A stretch of DNA of 64,000 bases. It comes from Corynebacterium urogenitale. Its GTDB lineage: Bacteria; Actinomycetota; Actinomycetes; Mycobacteriales; Mycobacteriaceae. The DNA lies in the NCBI RefSeq assembly GCF_009026825.1, contig NZ_CP045032.1, positions 620,001-684,000 of the forward strand, read 5' to 3'. The notes below the pieces were generated by a model. It was not told where the DNA came from. It ran no database searches and was given only the letters and a program-made list of their open reading frames with translations. This document shows, in pieces, positions 57,894-64,000 of the stretch (position 1 is its first letter; every line of letters starts with the position of its first letter). Position numbers and translations under genes: made by a program.

Positions 57894-58261
57894 GTGAAGG
57901 GTTATCCGTTCCGGCGCGTTTTTGCGTGGGGTATGTCCCTAGCAGCCCCAGATCCTAGGCCGATTGGTCATTCCAGTCACAGTTTTCTGGGGAAAATGTT
58001 TTGCATTCATCATGCATGGGGCTGTTTGGGACAGTTCAGCCTCTCAGCACGGCGCTTTGGCGGCCTGGCAACTTGGCTGCGTGCGCTCCGGTGACTTGCG
58101 CTCTGGTGCCCTCGCGATCTGGCTAGGGGTGCTCCGGGCGGCTTGAGCATCGACGGTCGTTGATGGTCGGTGTTCTGCGAGTCAGCGTCCAGCGAAGTAG
58201 TGTTCAAAGGGGTAGGGCTGGGAGGATCTTTTTTAGCAATTGTGCTTAATGCGCCGAATGT

Positions 58262-58334
58262 ATAGAGATGCGTTGAGCCTGCAGTGTGAATACATAGAGA
58301 TGCGTTGAACGTGTAGTGCTGAATTCATAGAGAA
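58262..58334. repeat. Degenerate tandem repeat, about 32 bp period
   Basis: ATAGAGATGCGTTGA occurs at 58262 and 58294, and ATAGAGA again at 58327. The spacing is 32 and then 33 bases. It is the second, unrelated repeat in the same gap. Confidence 0.65.
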
Positions 58335-58411
58335 TTCATTCGACGTCGAGCTGATAAGCAGGCGAGCCAAGAGGCGCCCATGGGGTCGTAGTGGACGTGT
58401 CAACAAAATTT

Positions 58412-58433
58412 ATATGCAGGAAACATTGCATAT
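58412..58433. promoter_or_regulatory. Inverted repeat upstream of oppA
   Basis: ATATGCA and TGCATAT are separated by 8 bases, about 200 bp upstream of the oppA start, in a locally AT-rich stretch. It may be an operator of the peptide-transport genes. I know no regulator with this site. Confidence 0.4.
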
Positions 58434-58629
58434 GCGCATGCGTCTTTTGCGCTCTTGAACTCGAAAAACGCGAAGCACCGCTAGGAATTGTTCAACAAAA
58501 ATATGGCGTGAACTGCGCAAATGGGGGTCTGGACGTTAGCTGATTCTTCGAAAGTTGGGTTGCCCAACTGTTAATCTCATTGTCAGCAATTGTTCATTGC
58601 AGCTTATGACTTTCTGGAGGTAGGGCCAC

Positions 58630-60210
58630 ATGTCCCTGAAAAAGTGCGCGGTAACCCTGTCCGCGGCAGCTCTGGCTTTTGGACTCGTTGCTTGCGGAGA
58701 TTCCGGTGATTCCGGCTCCAATGGCGGACTGATCACGTCCATGGGTACGGAGCCACAGAACCCACTGATCCCAGCCAACACCAATGAGGTGGGCGGCGGC
58801 AACATCGTCGACCTGATCTACTCCGGCCTGGTGTACTACGACGCCGATGGTGAAGTTCACATGGAGATGGCTGAGTCCATCGACCAGGAGAACGACACCA
58901 CGTACAAGGTGACCCTCAAGGACGGCATCACCTTCGAAGATGGCTCCCCGGTTAAGTCTGAGAACTTCGTCAAGGCCTGGAACCTTGCCGTATCGGACGA
59001 AATGCTGAGTTCCTACTTCTTCGAGCCCATCAAGGGCTACGAAGAGGGCAAGCAGGGCGGTCTGGAGGGACTGAAGGTAATCGACGACAAGACCTTCACC
59101 ATCGAGCTGGCCCAACCAGAAGCTGACTTCACCCAGCGTCTTGGCTACTCCGCCTTCTACCCGCTGCATGATTCTGCCTTCGACGACATCAAGGCATTCG
59201 GCGAGAAGCCAATCGGCAACGGCATGTACAAGCTGGATTCCTGGAACCATAACGCGGACGCCACCGTTGTTCCTAGCGAGGAATACAAGGGCGAGCGTGA
59301 GGTCAAGAACGACGGCATCAAGTTCGTCTTCTACCCAACCCAGGATGCGGCCTACGCTGACCTGCTCTCCGGCAACCTCGATGTGCTGGATGCGATCCCT
59401 GACTCTGCATTCACGAAGTACGAGCAGGAGCTTGGTGACCGTCAGGTGAACCAGCCATCTGCTGTCTTCCAGTCCTTCACCATCCCAGAGCGCCTCGAGC
59501 ACTGGGACGGCGAAGAAGGAGAGCTGCGCCGCCAGGCTCTGTCCATGGCGATCAACCGCGAGCAGATTACGGACACCATCTTCGAGGGCACTCGCACTCC
59601 AGCGACTGACTTCACCTCCCCGGTTATCCCAGGTCACTCCGATTCGCTCAACGGCGCAGAGGTTCTGAAGTATAACCCGGAGAAGGCGAAGGAGCTGTGG
59701 AAGAAGGCCGACGAACTCTCCAAGTTCTCCGGCGAGTTCACCATCGCCTACAACTCCGATGGCGGTCACCAGGCATGGGTCGACGCCGTCGCTAACTCCA
59801 TCAAGAACACCCTCGGCATCGAGGCTGTGGGCAAGCCGTACCCAGACTTCAAGGGTCTGCGTGACGAGGTCACCAACCGCGAGATCCAGGGCGCATTCCG
59901 CACTGGCTGGCAGGCTGATTATCCATCCCTGGGTAACTTCCTCGGCCCACTGTATGGCACCGGCGGTGGCTCCAACGACGGAGACTACTCCAACGAAGAG
60001 TTCGACAAGCTACTGAAGGAGGCTGCCGCAGCCAAGGATGCAGATGCTGCACAGCCGAAGTACAACGAGGCTCAGGAAATCCTGCTCAAGGAACTCCCGG
60101 CTATCCCACTGTGGTACTCCAACATCACCGGTGGCTGGTCTGAGCACGTAGACAATGTGGTCTTCTCCTGGAAGTCTGTACCTGTCTACAACGAGATCAC
60201 CAAGAACTAG
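58630..60210 (+). CDS. oppA: Peptide ABC transporter substrate-binding lipoprotein
   Basis: Extracellular lipoprotein that captures peptides for import. The 526 residues have a signal peptide with lipobox LVAC (Cys22), then the SBP_bac_5 fold: STPIRDS-like entry replaced here by TEPQNPLIPANTNEVGGGNI, YKVTLKDGITFEDGSPV, and LRRQALSMAINREQITDTIF. GGAGG precedes the ATG. The permease genes follow after 230 bases in which I see no strong terminator. oppA may therefore be expressed both alone and with the operon. The exact peptide class is unknown. Confidence 0.92.
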   Translation: MSLKKCAVTLSAAALAFGLVACGDSGDSGSNGGLITSMGTEPQNPLIPANTNEVGGGNIVDLIYSGLVYYDADGEVHMEMAESIDQENDTTYKVTLKDGITFEDGSPVKSENFVKAWNLAVSDEMLSSYFFEPIKGYEEGKQGGLEGLKVIDDKTFTIELAQPEADFTQRLGYSAFYPLHDSAFDDIKAFGEKPIGNGMYKLDSWNHNADATVVPSEEYKGEREVKNDGIKFVFYPTQDAAYADLLSGNLDVLDAIPDSAFTKYEQELGDRQVNQPSAVFQSFTIPERLEHWDGEEGELRRQALSMAINREQITDTIFEGTRTPATDFTSPVIPGHSDSLNGAEVLKYNPEKAKELWKKADELSKFSGEFTIAYNSDGGHQAWVDAVANSIKNTLGIEAVGKPYPDFKGLRDEVTNREIQGAFRTGWQADYPSLGNFLGPLYGTGGGSNDGDYSNEEFDKLLKEAAAAKDADAAQPKYNEAQEILLKELPAIPLWYSNITGGWSEHVDNVVFSWKSVPVYNEITKN

Positions 60211-60440
60211 GCCCCGCGAGGCCTCTGCACAGTGATTGTGGCGAATACCTGACGGAAAGTACGCCTCACCTCGAGTTTTCTGGCTATCACGCCAGGATCC
60301 GCGCGGGGTGGGGCTTCTTTGCGTATTTCGCTCACAACCAACGCTGCGTTGCCCGTAACGAGCTCACAAGGCTCAGAACGCATAATGCGAGTTGTTAGCA
60401 CTGGCAGAGCACACATCCCCTCCCCAAAAGGAGAAAACAC

Positions 60441-61367
60441 ATGCTGCGCTATATCGGACGCCGCGTGCTCCAGATGATCCCCGTGTTCTTCGGCGCGACG
60501 CTGCTCCTCTACGCACTCGTATTCCTCATGCCTGGCGACCCCGTCGAGGCTCTCGGCGGTGACCGCGGACTTTCCGACGGCGCCCGCGAACGCATCACGC
60601 AGGAATACAACCTCGATAAGCCATTCTTTGTGCAGTACCTGCTGTACCTGAAGGGCATCCTGTCTCTGGACTTCGGAACCACGTTCTCTGGTCAGCCAGT
60701 GGCCAACGTGATGGCTAATGCGTTCCCGGTCACCATCAAGCTAGCCCTGATGGCTCTGGTCTTCGAAACCGTCTTCGGTATCCTCTTCGGCTTCATCGCA
60801 GGCATTCGTCGTGGAGGTATCTTCGATTCCACAGTCCTGGTTTTGTCCCTGATGGTCATTGCTGTCCCGTCCTTCGTCGTCGGCTTCGTCCTGCAATTCG
60901 TGGTCGGTGTGAAGTGGGGGATCCTGCCCACAACGGTGGGAGCGAATGAGACATTCACATCACTTCTCATGCCGGCGATTGTCCTCGGCGCTTTGTCCTT
61001 CGCCTATGTGCTGCGCCTGACGCGACAGTCCGTGAGCGAGAACCTTCGCGCTGACTACGTCCGCACCGCGCGCGCCAAGGGGCTGTCCGGCACCCGCGTG
61101 ATGGGGCGTCACGTCCTACGCAACTCCCTGATTCCGGTGGCCACCTTCGTCGGCGCCGACCTCGGTGCACTGATGGGCGGTGCGATCATCACGGAGGGCA
61201 TCTTCGGCATTAACGGTGTTGGTGGGCAGATGTACCAGGCCATCCTTAAGGGTGAGCCTTCCACCATCGTGTCCTTCACCACCGTGCTGGTGATCGTCTA
61301 CATCATCGCCAACTTGCTCGTTGACCTCGTCTACGCCGTTCTCGACCCGAGGATCCGCTATGCCTGA
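60441..61367 (+). CDS. oppB: Peptide ABC transporter permease (OppB/DppB type)
   Basis: A 308-residue inner-membrane permease with six segments. It opens MLRYIGRRVLQMIPVFFGAT and carries the cytoplasmic EAA loop DYVRTARAKGLSGTRVMGRH that contacts the ATPase. AAAGGAG precedes the ATG. Its stop overlaps the start of the next permease gene by eight bases. Confidence 0.95.
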   Translation: MLRYIGRRVLQMIPVFFGATLLLYALVFLMPGDPVEALGGDRGLSDGARERITQEYNLDKPFFVQYLLYLKGILSLDFGTTFSGQPVANVMANAFPVTIKLALMALVFETVFGILFGFIAGIRRGGIFDSTVLVLSLMVIAVPSFVVGFVLQFVVGVKWGILPTTVGANETFTSLLMPAIVLGALSFAYVLRLTRQSVSENLRADYVRTARAKGLSGTRVMGRHVLRNSLIPVATFVGADLGALMGGAIITEGIFGINGVGGQMYQAILKGEPSTIVSFTTVLVIVYIIANLLVDLVYAVLDPRIRYA

Positions 61368-62376
61368 TATCAATCGCACTACCCCTGCTACCCGCAGCGC
61401 TGAGCCGAACCCCGCTCAGGACTCTGTCATCGACGCCGAGCTGCGCCGCGGCCAGGAATACTACATTGCCGATACCGATGAGACCGGACTTGGTGCCGTG
61501 GATGCGGTCGCCGATGAATCCGCTCCGACCTCCCAGTGGGGAGAGGCGTGGATTTACCTGCGCAAGCGTCCGATGTTCTGGATCGGTTCGTTGCTGATCC
61601 TCGCTGCCGTCGCGTTGGCTGCCTTCCCAGGTCTCTTTACTTCCGTAGACCCGCGTGCCTGCGACTTGAGCAACTCCCTGGGTGACCCCGAGTCGGGACA
61701 CCCGTTCGGTTTCGATCGCCAAGGCTGCGATATCTACGCTCGCACCATTTACGGTGCCCGCGCCTCCGTGATCGTGGGCGTGCTCACGACTATCTCCGTG
61801 GTGTTTATTGGCACCGTGTTTGGTTCCTTGGCCGGTTACTTCGGCGGTTTCATTGACACCTTGCTGTCCCGCGTTACGGATGTGTTCTTCGCCGTCCCAC
61901 TGGTCCTCGCAGCCATCGTGGTGATGCAGATGTTCAAGGAGAATCGGACGATCTGGACGGTGGTGATGGTGCTCGCGATCTTCGGCTGGACGAATATCGC
62001 CCGCATCACGCGTGGTGCTGTGATGAGTGTGAAGAATGAGGAGTTCGTCACCGCTGCGAAGGCCGTGGGCGCATCGCGCCTGCAGATCCTGACTAAGCAC
62101 ATTTTGCCTAATGCGGCTGCACCGATCATCGTCTACGCCACCGTCGCCCTCGGTACCTTCATCGTGGCGGAGGCCACCCTGTCCTTCCTGGGCATCGGTC
62201 TGCCCCCAACGGTCGTGTCTTGGGGCGGCGACATCTCCGCCGCGCAGGCTTCACTGCGCACGCAGCCGATGGTGTTGTTCTACCCAGCCATCGCGCTGGG
62301 CCTGACCGTGCTTTCGTTCATCCTCATGGGTGACGTTGTTCGCGATGCTCTCGATCCGAAGGCGAGGAAAAAGTAA
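61360..62376 (+). CDS. oppC: Peptide ABC transporter permease (OppC/DppC type)
   Basis: A 338-residue permease with a cytoplasmic N-terminal extension of about 65 residues. The sequence then holds FWIGSLLILAAVALAAFPGL, the conserved HPFGFDRQGCDIYARTIYGA periplasmic region, and the EAA loop EFVTAAKAVGASRLQILTKH. The ATG at 61360 lies inside the end of oppB. The ATPase gene begins 2 bases after the stop. Confidence 0.95.
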   Translation: MPDINRTTPATRSAEPNPAQDSVIDAELRRGQEYYIADTDETGLGAVDAVADESAPTSQWGEAWIYLRKRPMFWIGSLLILAAVALAAFPGLFTSVDPRACDLSNSLGDPESGHPFGFDRQGCDIYARTIYGARASVIVGVLTTISVVFIGTVFGSLAGYFGGFIDTLLSRVTDVFFAVPLVLAAIVVMQMFKENRTIWTVVMVLAIFGWTNIARITRGAVMSVKNEEFVTAAKAVGASRLQILTKHILPNAAAPIIVYATVALGTFIVAEATLSFLGIGLPPTVVSWGGDISAAQASLRTQPMVLFYPAIALGLTVLSFILMGDVVRDALDPKARKK

Positions 62377-62378
62377 AC

Positions 62379-64000
62379 ATGTCGAAGCCTGAAGACAATA
62401 CTGTGGGCACCCAGGCTAGCTCTGCCACGCGCTCAGCATCGCGTGGCGATAAGCCTTTACTGGAGATGAAAGATGTGAAAATCGCCTTCACCTCCACCAC
62501 CGGCACCGTGGAAGCCGTCCGCGGCATCAACATGACGATCTACCCAGGCCAGTCCGTGGCCATCGTTGGCGAGTCCGGCTCTGGCAAATCCACGGCTGCG
62601 ATGTCCATCCTCGGCCTCCTGCCAGGCACCGGAAAGGTCACCGGAGGGCAGATTCTGTTCGACGGTAAGGATGTCACGCACCTCAACGACAAGCAGTGGC
62701 AGGAGCTTCGCGGTTCCGATATCGGCCTCGTGCCGCAGGATCCGATGAGCAACCTCAACCCGGTGTGGCGTATCGGCACACAGATCGGTGAGTCGCTGAA
62801 GGCTAATGACGTCGTTGAAAAGAACGAGGTCGAAGGGCGCGTCGCCGAGCTGCTCGAGGAGGCCGGTCTGCCCGACGCCAGCAGGCGCGCAAAGCAGTAT
62901 CCGCACGAATTCTCCGGAGGTATGCGCCAACGCGCGCTCATTGCGATGGGGCTGGCTGCTCGACCGAAACTGCTGATTGCCGACGAGCCAACGTCCGCGC
63001 TGGATGTGACGGTTCAGAAGCGCATCCTCGACCACCTTGATGGGCTGACCAAGGAACTGGGTACCGCCGTTTTGTTCATCACCCACGACCTGGGTTTGGC
63101 AGCAGAGCGCGCGCAGCACCTTGTGGTCATGCACCGTGGGCGTGTGGTGGAGTCCGGGCCATCGCTGCAGATCTTGCGTAATCCGCAGCACCCGTACACG
63201 CAGCGCCTCGTGAAGGCCGCCCCGTCGCTGGCCTCTGCCCGCATTCAGTCGGCAAAGGCCGCAGGTGTGGAGACCCAAGAAGTCAAGCGAGAGGCCAGCA
63301 AGAACGCGCCCAACGTGATTCGGGTGGAGAACCTGGTCAAGGAGTTCGATGTACGCGGCGCGAAGGGCAGGGACAAGATCCTGCGCGCCGTTGACGATGT
63401 GTCCTTCTCCGTGCGCCGTGGCTCCACGACAGCGTTGGTGGGTGAGTCGGGTTCAGGCAAGTCCACCGTCGCGAACATGGTGCTCAACCTCCTGGAGCCC
63501 ACTAGTGGCAAGGTGTACTACAACGACAAGGACATTTCCGGCCTCAAGGGTAAGGAACTGTTCAACATGCGTCGCAAGATGCAGGTCGTGTTCCAGAACC
63601 CATACGGTTCCCTCGACCCGATGTACTCCATTTACCGTTGCATCGAAGAGCCACTGGCACTGCACAAGGTGGGTAACCGTAAGGAACGGGAGAAGCGAGT
63701 AGCGGAACTGCTGGACATGGTCTCCATGCCACGCTCTACCATGCGGCGCTTCCCCAATGAGCTTTCGGGCGGTCAGCGCCAGCGCATTGCCATCGCGCGT
63801 GCTTTGGCGTTGAAGCCCGACGTGCTTGTTCTGGATGAGGCTGTATCGGCGCTCGACGTGCTCGTGCAGGACCAGATCCTGCGCCTGATTACGGAGCTGC
63901 AGCACGAACTTGACCTGACCTACCTGTTCATCACTCACGACCTTGCGGTTGTGCGCCAGTGCGCAGATGACATCGTGGTGATGAAGAAGGGAGCCGTAGT
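62379..64000 (+). CDS. Fused two-domain peptide ABC transporter ATPase (DppD-DppF type), 3'-partial
   Basis: Energises import through the OppB-OppC pair. The frame is open from ATG 62379 to the window end (540 codons), so the C-terminus is outside. Two complete ABC domains are fused in one chain, instead of the separate OppD and OppF proteins. Domain one has [37 protein letters not shown] and ADEPTSALD, then the peptide-transporter C-terminal motif [15 protein letters not shown]. Domain two has [37 protein letters not shown] and LDEAVSALD. The second Walker B runs DEAVSALD rather than DEPTSALD, a common variant in such fusions. Confidence 0.95.
   Translation, partial: MSKPEDNTVGTQASSATRSASRGDKPLLEMKDVKIAFTSTTGTVEAVRGINMTIYPGQSVAIVGESGSGKSTAAMSILGLLPGTGKVTGGQILFDGKDVTHLNDKQWQELRGSDIGLVPQDPMSNLNPVWRIGTQIGESLKANDVVEKNEVEGRVAELLEEAGLPDASRRAKQYPHEFSGGMRQRALIAMGLAARPKLLIADEPTSALDVTVQKRILDHLDGLTKELGTAVLFITHDLGLAAERAQHLVVMHRGRVVESGPSLQILRNPQHPYTQRLVKAAPSLASARIQSAKAAGVETQEVKREASKNAPNVIRVENLVKEFDVRGAKGRDKILRAVDDVSFSVRRGSTTALVGESGSGKSTVANMVLNLLEPTSGKVYYNDKDISGLKGKELFNMRRKMQVVFQNPYGSLDPMYSIYRCIEEPLALHKVGNRKEREKRVAELLDMVSMPRSTMRRFPNELSGGQRQRIAIARALALKPDVLVLDEAVSALDVLVQDQILRLITELQHELDLTYLFITHDLAVVRQCADDIVVMKKGAV

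Noticed and set aside
57894..58207. Short frames in the tRNA-Pro to oppA gap
   Set aside because: They are on both strands, mutually overlapping, with no ribosome site or family match.

Overview
The window is a chromosomal stretch of a high-GC Gram-positive bacterium, almost certainly a Corynebacterium. The evidence is a class Ib ribonucleotide reductase locus next to ftn, ctaD and serB (the corynebacterial neighbourhood as I remember it), a CmrA-type mycolate reductase beside orn, mycobacterial-type gene order in several blocks, and frequent GTG starts. I cannot name the species. Several uptake and regulatory genes are decayed, and the intergenic DNA is unusually rich in short tandem repeats. 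I see no insertion sequence, prophage, CRISPR array or rRNA operon.

Layout. 1-4.8 kb: 3' part of pgm, a membrane-anchored DsbA-like protein, tRNA-Ala, a VKOR-family quinone-linked oxidase, nadE (minus strand), and a cysteine-free ribosomal protein L36 gene. 4.8-5.7 kb: repeat-rich non-coding DNA ending in a probable NrdR operator. 5.7-14.4 kb: nrdH, a major facilitator exporter, nrdI, nrdE, ferritin (minus strand), nrdF and ctaD. The exporter splits the usual nrdHIE order. 14.7-18.6 kb: serB, a PTH2-domain protein and an AMP-forming acyl-CoA ligase. 18.8-20.0 kb: remnants of an ECF sigma factor gene and a lipoprotein gene. 20-32 kb: dinG-type helicase, pncB, clpS, DUF2017, P1 peptidase, rhomboid, murI, Rv1339-like hydrolase, rph, rdgB, an M20 amidohydrolase and two small membrane proteins. 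This is close to M. tuberculosis Rv1329c-Rv1342c.

32-35.5 kb: tRNA-Leu, then a collapsed siderophore ABC-uptake locus (two damaged FecCD permeases fused to the tail of a binding protein) and a photolyase gene interrupted by a perfect 34-bp tandem duplication. 35.4-43.2 kb: bcp, DUF3618, AbrB-family transporter, luciferase-like monooxygenase, tRNA-Lys, L,D-transpeptidase overlapping copZ, flavin reductase, tRNA-His, orn, cmrA and tRNA-Arg. 43.3-55 kb: a CopD-CtaG fusion, ssb, ettA, thioesterase, a conserved hypothetical, a TauE/SafE exporter, glbO, pepN, a DsbA-family oxidoreductase and rpiB. 55-64 kb: a small HTH gene, pyruvate:quinone oxidoreductase, tRNA-Gly, tRNA-Pro, about 0.9 kb of repeat-rich non-coding DNA, and an oppABC-ATPase peptide importer that runs off the window end.

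Functional links. Copper handling and aerobic respiration recur (ctaD, CopD-CtaG, copZ). So do iron handling (ferritin, NrdF, broken siderophore uptake) and thiol oxidation (DsbA-like, VKOR, NrdH, Bcp). The most unusual items are the exporter inside the nrd operon, a shared 17-bp sequence encoding (D/N)DATSP in three unrelated open frames, the photolyase duplication, the deletion-fused siderophore locus, and the density of distinct tandem repeats between genes.
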